Shown: positions 34,794-46,560, counted from the stretch's first letter. The stretch is 64,000 nucleotides of DNA from Apricaphanius iberus (GCA_028564705.1 JAPXFQ010001341.1:124001-188000), one strand, 5' to 3'. Program-made: numbers and translations. Notes: generated by a model not told the origin, from the sequence alone.

Positions 34794-36548
34794 TAGGGGT
34801 GTCACGATTCTCCAAATCCTCACTTTGATTCTATTCGGCTCTCGATTTAAATTATTTATATTTTTTACAAAGTACTGAGCCCTATGTCATTTTTAGACTA
34901 GTCTACAATCATTTTTTTATTCATTAAATTTTGTACAGTAAATCTTATTTTAATTGACTTTATTGATGCAATTATTATTATTCTTGTGTAATGTATCACA
35001 TTAGGCATTAATGGTCAAATTAAAATAATTTATTTACAATAAAAGTGTAAGAGTACTGTTTAAATAACAGAAATGATTAGCAACAGAGAGCGGCTGCCAT
35101 CTAGTTACTGCAGAACGACTGACACAATGCTCCAGATAGCTCATTGGTGCGAGCAAAATGCAACAGCGGTCTTCTTGTTTACAATGCGAATGTGGATTTA
35201 ACTCGCCGGGAACTCAAAATTACTCAAGAGTAGGAGGAGCGGCTTTAGGATCCTGTTGCTTCATCTATCCTTAACGTGGTCGAGCTGTAGCTTAGCTATT
35301 AGCTAGTTGCTAGCGTCAGCTAAACTGCTCTGTAGACGTGTGCTCTAATCCCGGAGGATGTGATACATCCAGTGCCTTTTTTTAGTTACTGCAGCTCTAC
35401 AAATCTCAGCTCTGGCTGGCTCAGAGAAACGAGCTAATCTGCAGCTTAAAATGATCCACTTGTTTATGACGAGAATGTCGAATTAACTCACGGGGAACTC
35501 AAAATTTCCTCACTGGTGATTTGAGAATAGAAGAAGTGGCTTTAGCTCCGGTCCCACTGCTGCTTTCTTCCTAGCCATGGTTTACCTGTAGCTTAGCTAA
35601 TGGCTACTTGCTAGCATCAGCTAATATGCTATGTAGAGGTGTGCTGTGTTCACAGGGAATGTTCTTATTGTGATATAGTGGTTTATAATGTTACTAGGTG
35701 TTTCTCTTTTGTTAGAGAACTAGTCAGAGTTACTTCCTAAGCCTACTTTATGATTCTCCAACCGCAAATTTGCACGACGTTTTCTGTTTATAGTGCTCCG
35801 CTCTTCCACTCCATTCTCTATTGTTTTTTCAGCGTTGCTTGACCAGGACAGCAGGGGATGCTAAGTTTTCATGACGTGTCTCCCTACTATCACACAGCGT
35901 TTTCTAGGCTTGTGAATGCATTTCTTGTTCAAGGAGCAATGAATGACAAAGTAAGTTTTGATTAAGCTGTAAAGCTTTTTACTAGAAGTGCAGCTTATAG
36001 AATACCCTAGAAACACATGGAAACAAAACACAGCAGCCGTTTTTTGTTGTTTCCCTACACCTCCTTGTGTTCAAAATCGCCAAAGGAACAGATTAGATAA
36101 GTTATCCTTTCAATATAAAGCATATAGTGGCCAAACGCTGCATTAACTACTGATTACAGCGACTATAGAGCCCCGTTCTGGTGAAGCGATCTCTGGATGT
36201 TACTGAAACTGACCAATCAGATGCATACACTCTCCGTTGACGGATAGCTAAAATTTGTACCTCTACTGTGTGCGTCCTTGCGTAGGTGAAGGACAGCCCT
36301 CGCGTTAACGTATAATGGTGTTGTGTCATTCCATCTCCATCAAAACGCAGAAGCATAAACTGGGCTTTAAGGAAAATGCAGTGTGTGGTTCCTTGCAATG
36401 ACACGGTTGTCTGCTAACTGTTGCTATGGAGTCCCGAGTGGGGCACACTGTATGTAAACATGGCTGGAGGTGATCACAATCTTCTTTTGGATTTCAATGT
36501 GCAAAGTCGTAACGTAATTTCAATGGATTTCGATACAAAATTGAGATT

Positions 36549-36550
<2 letters not shown>
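34794..36550 (+). mobile_element. hAT-like element with internal duplication, hosting a nested insertion
   Basis: Left end 'taggggtgtcacgattctcc'; right end, reversed, 'gtgtcaatctcaattttg', which then grades into the CA repeat. The end identity is confirmed by the sister at 24099-24525. Two internal blocks (about 35100-35370 and 35381-35655) are tandem copies of each other: both have agttactgcag, ggaactcaaaat, gtagcttagcta and gctagc…tcagcta in the same order. Without the nested insert (35738-36370) it is about 1.1 kb. No transposase. Confidence 0.75.
35738..36370 (+). mobile_element. TTAA-target non-autonomous element, copy 1 (nested)
   Basis: Ends 'taagcctactttatgattct' and, reversed, 'ttaaagcccagtttatgctt'. 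The sister hAT at 24099-24525 shows the empty site (reversed: gttacttcttaagggaaatg), giving a TTAA target whose left copy has mutated to CTAA. Other copies start at 42619 and 60562. No ORF of interest. Confidence 0.75.

Positions 36551-36580
<30 letters not shown>
36551..36580. repeat. (CA)15 microsatellite
   Basis: A pure CA repeat at the junction of the hAT right end and a Tc1-like fragment; likely polymorphic. Confidence 0.95.
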
Positions 36581-36582
<2 letters not shown>

Positions 36583-36587
36583 GCACA

Positions 36588-36770
36588 GTGGGGCAAATAA
36601 TGATTTGACCCCTTGCTGATTTTGTACGTTTGTCGAATGACAAAGAAATGAAAAGTCTCAGAACAGTATCATTTTAATGGTAGGTTTATTTTAACAATGA
36701 CAGATAGCACATGAAAAGCAAAATTGAAAAAATAACTTGAAAATAAAAGAGAAACGGATAGAAACCGCTT
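36588..36770 (+). mobile_element. Tc1-like terminal fragment
   Basis: 'cagtggggcaaataatgatt', 'ccccttgctgattttgta' and 'aatggtaggtttattttaac' match, from memory, the terminal region of a teleost Tc1-like transposon. The rest is absent. Confidence 0.55.
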
Positions 36771-37344
36771 TAAAAGATCTTAAGGATGCCCCGGGATTGC
36801 TTTTAAAATAATCCTTACAGATACTCCTGGTGTGTGTGGTGTGTTCAGAGCCCTCTGGTCTGCTCTGAAGGACGTTGGGACCACTCTGATCACAAATTGG
36901 GGATGTTCAACATGTTGTCTCACCCCTATATTGTAACGTGTGTGGTGCGTTCCGAGGACAAACGAGCGCGCAACCTGTTGGATGTGACATGTAGCCAATC
37001 AGAAAGTGAGGTGCCTTCCCCCTCGTGTGCCATGTTTATTTATTCCGAAGGTTTCACGAGATTTCCTGTCTGATCTGTGAATGTCACTGCCGTGCAGCCA
37101 CTCACCAATGGCTGTTTATATCTCTGATTGTTTTTGTTGCAATCTGCCGACAAGAAGATGAATAAATATAGCAATTAATTTTTCAAATCAAACGTTTGTG
37201 TTTATGTAATTCAAAATAGAGTACGAGCATTCTGTGTTTTCTGTTGTTTCCTGCTACATTTTTGTTCTTTTTCCCCTGTAGTCCAGATTCTTTCAATAGT
37301 CCAAATTATTCCTTGGTGTTTGTTTGGTTGTCTGTTTCATTCAT

Positions 37345-37475
37345 TTCTGAGACGGTCCTGTGATGGACTGATGACCTGTCTAGGGGAGGCCGTGGCTCTC
37401 GACAACTAGATGGTGGAAAAGGCTCCAGAGCCACGGCTGCCTTGAGTATGATTACCAGATCAATGATTGGATGGT
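37345..37475 (+). repeat. tRNA-like SINE-type repeat, 3' part
   Basis: 'cctgtgatggactgatgacc', 'aaaggctccagagccacgg' and the tail up to 'gattggatgg' match the 3' half of the family at 39583-39932. Confidence 0.55.
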
Positions 37476-37799
37476 TTCTCAGTTTAACTGAGTTTCAAAG
37501 TGGTTTCTTAACAAGCCAATAGTTGACGTGTTTAATGAAATTAGTCTCTTAGTCTCAGTTTAATCTGTTTTCATTCATTAGACACAGGAAAAAGTACTTC
37601 TATTAAATTCTGTAACTAGTAGACAAAAATAAAAAAAGTCATTTACTTCGAAAGAATGAAATGCACCACTATCTAACTTGCAGTAGTCCAGATGCATGAA
37701 GCTGCAACATTATTGCTTCTGTATTCAAAGATAGCATATAGGTTATTATTTTCATGCTAGTAAAAAAGTAGCATTTTTTTTTAAATTATAACTTTAATC

Positions 37800-38298
37800 A
37801 GTGATTTTGGAAAAACTTTAATTTGGAATTATATATAAAATATTAGGAAATAATGATTACGTAAAGCATATTAATTGTAAAATATTGGCGATATTGTAAA
37901 ATATGACTTTAAAAATCAGTTTTAAAATACATAGGTGCGGGTCCTCTTTTCAGGGGAAAGCCATATTAGACGCCATCTTTACTTCTACAAGAGCCCGGAC
38001 GGACAAAGCGCACGGAACAAGCGGCTTTTTTTCCTTTTTTTTAAACAACTTTGCTGATAACTATGTTTTGAGTCACGCTCTCCCCGCCTACTACAAGAAG
38101 TTTGATTCAGTAGCTAACCTGGATCTCACACACCGGGCGCTAGTTACCTTATCACGGAGGGAAATGGCTGACCACATGTATACTTCTCATGGGCTTCCGT
38201 TGTTGAGTTTCTTACTCAAAGACACAGATACCGCATGCTTGTAATTGTAATAATTTAGGTATGTACTCCCCCCTACTGGCTGAAAATTACAGTGCCTT
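37800..38298 (+). mobile_element. Non-autonomous DNA transposon, copy 2 of 33279-34233 family
   Basis: Shares the central and right parts with 57116-57585 (reversed): 'ttttaaaatacatagg', 'gagcccggacggacaaagcg', 'gtttcttactcaaagaca' and 'tttaggtatgtactcccccc'. Its ends are eroded. Confidence 0.65.
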
Positions 38299-38689
38299 TA
38301 AACCACTGTGCGTTACTATTTTTGAAATTTTCTTAAGCAAAAATATACATTTGGCAATGGGAAAACAAGCAACAATAGCGGTAAGCATAGTCTTAAATAC
38401 CTTCAATAACACTGCTGCCGTCTTTTTCTGTCGTAACCCGAAACAACTGATAATCTCCTTTACGGTTGCCATGTTTGTTTTGGCCTGAGTGTGAGAGTTC
38501 TGTAATCTTCAGAGTCTGCCGCCTAGTGGGACTCTCCAGTACTACATCCAGTAAGTAAGCAAGTACGTCCTCAAGACGCAGTTTGCTGCTTTATAGTTGC
38601 TGGTGTTAATGTGAGGTTAAAAAGCAAGGATATTTCCGGCCTTACTGTTAAAATACACTAACACAAAAGTGACCATTGGCAAAACTGGT

Positions 38690-38878
38690 TATTGTTTTAT
38701 GTTGAGGCAGTGGGAAGTGCTACTGGGAGCTGCTGAAAGTAACTGATAAAGTAACCTGTAATCTTAATTTTAAAATAAATTAATCAGTAAAGTAACTAAA
38801 TTACTTTTGGAAGGAGTAATCAGTAGTCAGTAATCATTTTACTTTTTCAAAGTAACTTTCGCAACACTGAAGGCAAGC
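38690..38878 (-). mobile_element. hAT-like element end (AGTAACT-rich)
   Basis: Reversed it starts 'ttcagtgttgcgaaagttac' and is rich in AGTTAC/GTAACT, as at 3415-3590. It abuts the LINE copy at 38879. Confidence 0.5.
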
Positions 38879-39405
38879 TAAGGCAACTTTATATTGTGGT
38901 AGACTTTCAACAACAAAGAAATTCAAGGTGCTTTGCAACATTATGGGGGTAAAACCAAATTAAAGCAGCAACAAAAGCAGAAACGGACATTACAGACATA
39001 TAACATATTACATATTAAAACATGCCAGCTATTATTTTCTCGCTTATTGTAAACAGCTCTAAACAGATACATTTTTAGCCTTAATTTAAAGCAGCTCAAT
39101 GTCTCAGCAGCTTTGCAGTCTTCTTGAAGTTTGTTCTAGATAAAGGGAACATATAAAACTGCTTCTCCTTGTTTAATTCTGATTCTAGAGATTATTATTA
39201 GACTGGAGTCTAACCCATTCAATGATTTATAAACTAGAAAATGTATTCTGAAGTCTGTTCTCTGAGCTACAAGGAGCCGGTGTAAAGACTTTAGAACTGG
39301 GGTGATGTGTTCTGCTTTCCTGGTTCTAGTGAGGACATGAGCAGCAGGGTTCTGGATCAGCTGTCTGGTCGTCTTTTTAGATAGACCTGTGAGGATGCTT
39401 TTCAG
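38879..39405 (-). mobile_element. L2-like LINE 3' end (minus strand)
   Basis: The reverse complement matches 28187-28885: 'actagaaccaggaaagcaga', 'ccccagttctaaagtcttta' and 'gtagctcagagaacagactt', then the 3' UTR ending 'gcaaagcaccttgaatttct' and a CTTGCC-like tail at 38873-38880. The ORF is broken by stops. Confidence 0.75.
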
Positions 39406-39582
39406 TAATTACTCTAACAAAACATAAATGCACAAATGACTTTTTCGAGGTCCCTTTGTAACATCAGTTATTTTATCCTAGAAATTGTAAGGTTAATTAA
39501 ATAGGAAATGTAAAATTATGGCAATAATACGATTAGAAAAAAGAATCACAAACTGGTGTCACAAAATTAATTCCTAAATTTG

Positions 39583-39932
39583 ACATGGCTGCACGGTGGC
39601 GCAGTGGTTAGCAATCTTACCTTGCAGCAAGAAGGGTTCATATGTGGGTTCGTATCCCGGCTCAGGGTCTTTCTGCATGGAGTTTGCATGTTCTCCTTGG
39701 CATGTGGGTACTCCGGCTTCCTCCCACAGTCCAAAAACATGACTGTCAGGTTAATTGATCAATCTAAATTGTCCTTAGGTGTGAGTGTTTGCGTGGTTGT
39801 TTGTCCTGCCCTGTGATGAACTGGCAACCTGTCCAGGGTGTACTGTGCCTTTTGCCCGTTGACAGCTGGAGATAGGCACCAGCCCCCCCGCGACCCATTA
39901 AGGATTAAGCGGTTAAGAAAATGGATGGATGA
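39583..39932 (+). repeat. tRNA-like SINE-type repeat, best-preserved copy
   Basis: About 350 bp. The 5' end has an A-box-like 'ggtggcgcagtggttagca' and a B-box-like 'gggttcgtatccc' about 45 bp later, the spacing of a pol III internal promoter. The body has 'tggagtttgcatgttctcc' and the 3' end 'gacccattaaggattaag' and 'aaaatggatggatga'. A very common teleost repeat; its exact class is not certain. Confidence 0.75.
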
Positions 39933-40059
39933 TTTGACATTACCGCCACCTACAGGACTGAGGGAGTTATTTCAGCATCTAAAATGACATTCAAAATAAT
40001 GCAGAATGCATTTATGCAGACAATCTGCTGGGATTCCTTAAATAGAAAACATTTAACTA

Positions 40060-40165
40060 GTTGGAGGGTTCATACAGTTTTATTGAAATGACTTTTCTTG
40101 TGCCTTGAGATGACCTCTGTTGTGAATTGGAGCTGTATAAATAAACTGAATTGAATTGATCAATT
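40060..40165 (+). repeat. LINE 3' tail with (TTGAA)n
   Basis: 'cttgtgccttgagatgacc', 'ttgtgaattggagctgtat' and 'aataaactgaattgaattga' form the typical 3' end of a teleost LINE. No coding part is attached. Confidence 0.6.
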
Positions 40166-40284
40166 AATAGACATAAGCCTACTAAATACAACGGGAGCCA
40201 TTTATTGTGTCACATTTAAATAATTTTTCACTGCAACTAGTTACAAATGTAAAATCTGATTTAAAAGAAACAGGTTTGCACATT

Positions 40285-41340
40285 TTATTGTTATTAAGGG
40301 CGTAACGGTACTCAAGAAATTCGGGTTTTGTATATGTACCGGTAGGTTAGGGTTTCCAAGTCACCGTTCAGTACATTTTTAGTACACTTTAAGAAAAATA
40401 AATATAAACATGAAAATATTTTTTTTCACTTCGATCAGCATAAAACAAAGAACCCCCACCCCAGTACTTTCCATTCAATTCCTAAACTTAATTTGATTTT
40501 GTTTTGTTGTATAGCTTAAAAAGTTGAAAATACTGCACAGAGTGAAGATTTGATTGGGTAAAAAAAAAAGCATAAAATAGTTCAAGCAGACATAGCCAGT
40601 GTAGAAATGGTAAATGGCCTGTACTTGTATAACACTTCATCTAGTCCATAGGAACCCAAAGCGCTTCATACTACATTCAGTCATTCACCCATGGTAAACT
40701 ACATTGTAGCCACAGCTGCCCTGGGGTGCACTGACAGAAACAAGGCTGCTGAATACAATGGTTCTGACCACTACAAGGAAAGGTGTCTGCCCGGGAACAC
40801 AACGACTGAGACGAAGAGAGCGGGGATTTGACTTGACAACCTTCCGGTGGGGAGAAAAACTCTCCTTAGCCACGGTCACCCGAAAACAACCTGTAAACAC
40901 TTGAAGTGTTTAGTCAGTCTTCCTGTTTAGAACCGTTTAAATAATACTTTGCCCATATTTGAGAATGAAACAAGCTCAGATCCCTTTAGATATTTTAACA
41001 ACCTAGTCATGGACAGCTGTTGGGAAAATCCATTCCCAACTGGGTTTCCTCCAACTTGCGTTTTATCCAAAATGAGTTTGGTCTGATTGGATGCTACTGG
41101 TAGCCATTCAGTTTGACATTATTACTGGTGCGTCTTTCAGATCAGTGGAGAGCTTGTTATGGACCTTATTACTGTTGAAAGATGTGTTTGATGACTTAGT
41201 TCTTGTCCGGTCCATCTTTCTTTTTCTACTCTATCTGCACGAGAAACCCATTAATGTTCCCAAACAGGAGAGTGTGGTGACAGCTGGGAGTCTTTTCTGT
41301 TTTATTGCTTTGATGTAACTTTTTAAAGCTGCACTGAGCT
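40285..41340 (+). mobile_element. Dispersed element, copy 1 of pair with 53460-55420
   Basis: Left end 'gggcgtaacggtactcaag' suggests a hAT. Shared blocks with the second copy are 'agttcaagcagacatagcca', 'tgcccatatttgagaat', 'ttatggaccttat', 'ccatctttctttttct' and 'cccattaatgtt'. The right end is not defined. A separate repeat is inserted at 40607-40872. Confidence 0.6.
40607..40872 (+). repeat. TGGTAAATGGCCTG-type dispersed repeat (nested)
   Basis: Begins 'tggtaaatggcctgtacttg' and contains 'cccaaagcgcttcatac', 'ttgtagccacagctgccctg' and 'cacaacgactgagac', matching a common teleost dispersed repeat. It is absent from the sister copy at 53460-55420, so it inserted after the two copies separated. 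Confidence 0.7.
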
Positions 41341-42165
41341 CTGAAGTCAGCACGTAAAACAATCTGCATGGGTTCAGGTAGAAAACGGGTGGATTAATTC
41401 AGTACACGTGTGTGTTGTGCCGAAAGATACTGCTGCTCCCCGGTTGTTATATTTTGTGTTTTTAAGTTATTTTATTTTATTTTGTTTGTGGGTCTTAAGG
41501 TTTCCTGTCATGGAAACAGATTTTATTGTTATTGGCAATTACACATTTTAGCTGGAGTCCCGGTTGCCTGTCATCACCTCATGAGTTTTGAGGTGACTGC
41601 TGCTCCTTCTACCTGACTGCACTTTCACATTCTTTGTGTGTGTGCGTGTCTCTGTCCACCTTGCATAAGTGCAGTTGAGTGTGAGTGTCTTGTGATATTT
41701 ATTACCCGAGTGTGCCAAGTTCATCGTGATAATTACAGAGGGAACCTCTAACGGAGAAGCAGCAGCTGCCGTAGAGGCGGTCGCTCTCTTATTGTAATTA
41801 CGGTTGTAAAATTTGTTGGACAGGCCGTGGCAGTGAGGGCTCTTTGAGAAAAGGCCACACGTGTATAATACCTATTGTTTGGACTAATTTACATTCTAAT
41901 AGCGTCGCTGCTACTTATGGATTCAGTTTGAAACGGGGCTGCGTGAGGCTGGATTTAAAATACACTTATTTATTTATCTATAAGAATGCAGGGATGACTG
42001 AGTCTGCAACCCTGTGTGTAAATTATCCTCAGTGTGAGTGCATTCATCTTCATTCTTCCCTTGAGATTTGTGAGAATTTAACTTGCAGTGATGTGGCAGA
42101 ATAAATGCTGCCCGCCTTAAAGTTTTTTTTTTCTATTTTTGCTTTTGTAATTAAATTTCTAATTA
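41341..42165. other. Single-copy intronic stretch, candidate regulatory DNA
   Basis: No repeat relationship seen. 41640-41870 has homeodomain-type TAATTAC cores at 41730-41736 and 41794-41801 (the latter a GTAATTAC palindrome) and an E-box CAGCTG at about 41763. Motifs this short occur by chance; the label is tentative. Confidence 0.35.
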
Positions 42166-42169
42166 AAAT

Positions 42170-42618
42170 AACTGCAAATCAGAAGTCGCATACATAATGT
42201 CCTGGAGCTAATGCTAGCTAGCACTAGAAATACCTACTGAATTATTGTAGACCGTGTTCTGCATGCTGGCTCACACTAACTATTTCGCCCCCAACATAGC
42301 TGACACTTTCCACGTGGCCAGATTTATAGTGGTTTTGTCCACATTTAATGCCCCTTCCTTCGTCCTGGAAGAACGATGTGAAGCTCGCTAAACTCACAGC
42401 CGTTTTTCTTCTTCTTCAATTGTAGTCCATTACGTGTTTTCAAACAAAACCTAAAGTAAGTTTTCCTGCCTGATGAAATCAAAATTCACAGAAATCATAA
42501 GTTAAATCCATGGCAGATTTCAAATAGGATCAGAAAATGTATTTTGTAGGTCCATTGACTCATTTTTTTTTTTGACAGCAGGGGACCTGTGGACCAAAAG
42601 TATAAGGACGTGACTTAT
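42170..42618. mobile_element. Non-autonomous element, copy 1 of pair with 63240-63840
   Basis: Collinear with 63376-63840: 'aaatcagaagtcgcatac', 'gtggccagatttatagtgg', 'tgtagtccattacg', 'aaaacctaaagtaag' and 'ggtccattgactca'. The left inverted end visible in the other copy is missing here. It adjoins the element starting at 42619. Confidence 0.6.
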
Positions 42619-44078
42619 GCTTAGTTTATGCTTCTCTGTCAGCAAGTTTGCACCCACACATAAAGACAGAGACATTATCTTTTTATTCTTCGTCTGTATC
42701 AGTGTTGTAACCGTTCCCCCCCAAGTTTAATAACTTCAGCTTGTAAATGCACATCCACACAAGGAGCAGTGGCCAACAGAGAGAGTTTTGATTGGGGTGG
42801 GAAAGGTTTGTACTCGTAGTGCTGCTTATGGAATACTCATATACACATGTAAACAAAAAAAACAAAAACAAAAAACTGCCTGTTTTGTTGTTCTCTACAC
42901 CTCCCTCAAATTCGCAAAAAGACCATATTAGATAAACTGGCCTTGCAATATAAAACATAAAATGCCCAAAAGCTGATTACTAATTACATTGACTATAGAG
43001 CAGGCTTGGGCGGTATACCGGTTCATACCAAAAACCGGTGTTTATTTTCGTTATGATATGAATTTTTAATATACCGCTATACCTGAGAATAGCTCAGACA
43101 ACTTCTGGAACATTCAATGTGGGGAAGTGCTTCGGCCAGGGCAGATTTCAATGCTACACGCTGTTCACAACAGTGTAAAAAATAACGTTTTTAACTGAGA
43201 GAAGCTTCTGGTAGGAGCTGTCAGAGTGAAGCACATAATTCTGAGAAAGCAATTCCAAAAAAGAGGAGCGTCTGTAGTTTAAAAAGTTTATCAACTTTAA
43301 AAGGTCAGACGAGAACCGAACAGCATGTCTTTTACTAGCGTTATTGCGAGTAACCAATAGGGGGGAGTGTTGAGCGCTATTTGACCGTCTGTAGGTAAAC
43401 ACTGTCAACGGCGGTAAAACCAGTAAGAAATAAATAAAAAATAAATATCTTTTACATACCACCTACGATACTTCTGCTGTCTTTTTTTCTGTTATCTGAA
43501 TATTAACCAGCTAATATTCTCCTATGGTTGACATGCTTATTTTGCTTCTTCTTTGACAAAATCCGATCTGTACTCTGCCCCATAGTGGGATTCTTCAGTT
43601 TAAAAAAAATTATACTTTCAGCCTTAAAACATCAAGAATGCCTAGTAGAATCATATTCATTTTGACTATCTTCATATCATTCACCTGTGTCTAGAAAAAA
43701 CAACATGATGCAATCCATATGACAATAAAATGGGCTATTTAAAGCACACTTTTATATTCTTCATGTGGATATGAACGGTCTTGTATGGAAAAAAAAAATA
43801 CTATAATACCGATATAGTTTTTAAAAAATACCGTGATACGAAAATTTTTGCCCTACCGCCCACCCTTACTATAGAGCATTTTTCTGGTGTAATGATCTTG
43901 GGCTAATGTTGGGCTGACCAGTCACAGACTTGCACGCTCTGTTGCACATTATGGATAGTTAAAAGAAATGTGTCTCCACTCCATTCGTGCTTGCAAGAGT
44001 GATGGAGAGCCCATTGACTAATAATGTATACATATCTCCGTACCTACCTAGACAGAGAACTATAAACTAGGCTTTTGG
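42619..44078 (+). mobile_element. TTAA-target non-autonomous element, copy 2, split by a hAT
   Basis: Starts 'ttatgcttagtttatgcttc' and ends, reversed, 'aagcctagtttatagttctc', matching 35738-36370. Shared blocks: 'gttgttctctacacctcc', 'accatattagataaact' and 'actatagagc'. A hAT element at 43001-43868 is inserted with an 8-bp duplication. Confidence 0.7.
42993..43876 (+). mobile_element. hAT element nested in TTAA-type element
   Basis: The element is 43001-43868 (868 bp). Ends are 'caggcttgggcggtatacc' and, reversed, 'taagggtgggcggta'. The 8-bp target duplication CTATAGAG is perfect (42993-43000 and 43869-43876) and is itself part of the host element's sequence. The segment about 43430-43600 resembles 38370-38540, so a further repeat may be nested inside. 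Confidence 0.85.
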
Positions 44079-44547
44079 CTTCCCATAATGTTCCACCACA
44101 AGGTTCTGGGTCCTCTCTGGCAGCTCCTCCTAGTGAGACATGACTTTGACTAGCCATTATGTTAAGTCTGTCTTCACTATTAGTTTGAATCTAAACAGCC
44201 TGTGGCGTGACTCTCAATAGCTGTTAGCTTGACTATGAGAAGCAGTGCCTGCCAGCCTGTAGGTAGGGGGAGCCCTTGACGCTCTGCTTAAGGCAAATTA
44301 TGATACTGGCAACATTTTCACCCTTCAGAGGGGCATTATTTGTGGACAGCAAAAAAGGTTTTTTCTATTAGTTGAGAACACATTTGGCATACCCATTGTT
44401 TGCTGGTGCACACCCAATGTATTTTTTCTGGCTACGCCACTGGTGTGAAAGCACCATTACTCTGATTAGCTGTTAATTTGATTCTGATTAGTGGTTAAGT
44501 TGACTTATGTGACTACGGTGCTGCTGCTAAATTGCGGACCAGCACCA

Positions 44548-44685
44548 GGAAACTGGATCCATCCATCCATCCGTTTTCTAAACCTCTTAATCCTCAATGG
44601 GTCACGGGGGGGCTGGTGCCTATCACCAGCTGTCAACGGGCGAGAGGTTGGGTACACCCTGACCAGGATGGATTGGCGATCATGA
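44548..44685 (-). repeat. tRNA-like SINE-type repeat, 3' part
   Basis: A minus-strand copy starting with an ATCC tetramer run (44558-44572); reversed it contains 'aatccatcctggtcagggtg' and 'tgacagctggtgataggc'. It corresponds to the 3' half of 39583-39932. Confidence 0.6.
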
Positions 44686-46466
44686 GCAATAATTCAGTAA
44701 ACTAGATGATTGCTCATTATTCCTCAGGAACAGGACTAATCAAGTGGAAGCAGCATACAGTTTATGTGCTTATTAGGACTGGAATAAACTCCCTGAAAAC
44801 TCCCAAAATGTGCAAAAGTTGTTAAAGCTGCAGTTGTTGACCAAAGTGGCTCACTAATTAACTTGTTGCTGTCACTAATGAGTAATTGAAGCATCCGCTT
44901 TACTATTCTATTCCTTTTTTACATTTTAATCTATTTTCTGATTTATTTATGTTTCAAAGGGTAAAATTGTGAGTATTTTTTACTAGAATTTTAAATTGCC
45001 TGGTGTATAAATTACGTTGTGTAAATTAACTCAGTTACTTTATTTCTCATCTTTGGATCAGGGTTTGAGAAATCCTGTAGCTACTTCATGTTGTCAGACT
45101 GGCTCCATTTGACTTTAGGTTTTCATTTCCACAGGTCTGGTAGAAAGAAAATGTCATCTAAACCGTGACCACAGGAAGCAAAATCATCCACTAAGTGTGT
45201 CAGCGCATGTGTTGGAGTTCAGTTTACTTAACCTGTTCTCTCCATTTTCAGCTAGCACCTTCCAGTGTGTGTAGACGTTATCATGCATCTAACGCTGTCT
45301 GTTACTGCGTCATTAAACTGTGACCGGTTTGTTCAGGCTCCCTTTGTGCTGCTGAAGGCCATTTGAAGTTATTGTGGAAGATGTTGAGGTATGCATGCGC
45401 GTGTGTTTCCTCAAGCAGTTGTTGCCTCTGCATGACGGATGGTGGCAGTGACAAATTTGCGTATCCCTTTTTGACCCTTTGGTTCACTCTTATATGGCTA
45501 TTCCCCATTTCTCCCTCTCTGTGTTACCCTCTAACCTCAACAAACACAGTCTAACCTAATCCATACTAATGATGCCCCGGCACTACAGCCCACTCAGCTT
45601 ATAACAAGGTCATCTCGCCCTGCAAAACACACACTTGGGTATCAAGGATCGTGGTGATACAAAATGCACCCACGCACATTTAGAAAAACTAATAAATCTG
45701 CCGACACAAACACAAACAAATGATGAGGGTTTGTGATAATTGAGGAAGGGAGTGTAGGTGAGAGGTAATTTCACCCCGGTTCTGTGTCTGTGTGTGTGCG
45801 TGCGTCCGATATAATCTAATAGGATGATAAGCCGCCTGTTGGATATCGAACAGAAATAGCTGGTGTTGTCCTCTGCCAATGCTGCTGTTCACAGGGTGGA
45901 AAAACACTCGGAGTCGTTGCAGTGCAGGGGCCAAGTGTCCGTCCTGCCACCGCAAATTAGTTTGCACGTGCATGCGTGTGTGTGTGTGCGAATGTTTGAG
46001 ACAACCCACACACACACACTTGTGTCTGTGTGTGCAGTCTGAGGCTCATTGTTGTGTCCTGATTCATCGGACCACGTTGGCTCCTCTCATTAACACATAC
46101 TGATTCATCAATAATGTGCAGCGGCATTCGGAGAGAGCACACACTGAATCGGGTGAAGTTTACTGCCTCATCACTGGGCGGACGCTGTGGACAATCCACA
46201 CTTAGGGTGGACTGTTTTATCTGCTCACATCCTCCCTCCTCCTTCCTTTCAATCCATCACCTCTCTCCTCTTCTCTCTGTCTAACCTCCTGTTTTCGCCA
46301 TAGCCTTGAACCCCTCCACTCACCACCACCACCACCACCACCACTCACGCTCTCCACAGTCATCATCTCAAGGACATCTAGACTCTAATAACTGTCTGTC
46401 CCAGGGTCTTCCTGTCTCTCTGCACTCACTGCATTTCTCCCCCGTGCCTAATCATCTTGTCTTTGG
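44686..46466. other. Mostly single-copy intronic stretch with simple repeats
   Basis: Contains TG/CA-rich patches (about 45785-45800, 45975-46035). Frames on both strands around 45600-46200 are made of these simple repeats. No exon recognised. Confidence 0.4.
46321..46344. repeat. (CAC)8 microsatellite
   Basis: A pure trinucleotide run. It creates a short poly-His reading frame that has no other support as coding sequence. Confidence 0.95.
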
Positions 46467-46560
46467 TAGGGATGCACCGATCCACTCTTTTAATTTTTCC
46501 GATACCGATGCAGATATCTGAGGTTCATAATCTGACGATACTGATCCGATAGAGCCTGTT
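46467..46560 (+). mobile_element. hAT-like terminal fragment
   Basis: 'tagggatgcaccgatccac', then 'ccgataccgatgcagat', is the typical end of a teleost hAT family. The distal end was not located. Confidence 0.55.

Noticed and set aside
39583..39640. Possible tRNA gene (A-box and B-box present)
   Set aside because: The sequence does not fold into a cloverleaf by eye, and it continues into a 350-bp body found in several copies; it is a tRNA-like repeat.
3793..44685. Members of the tRNA-like repeat considered as functional regulatory repeats
   Set aside because: They are scattered in both orientations with different truncations, as expected for ordinary retroposed copies.
46306..46521. Frame with a poly-histidine stretch
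   Set aside because: Produced by the (CAC)8 microsatellite; it runs into a hAT end.
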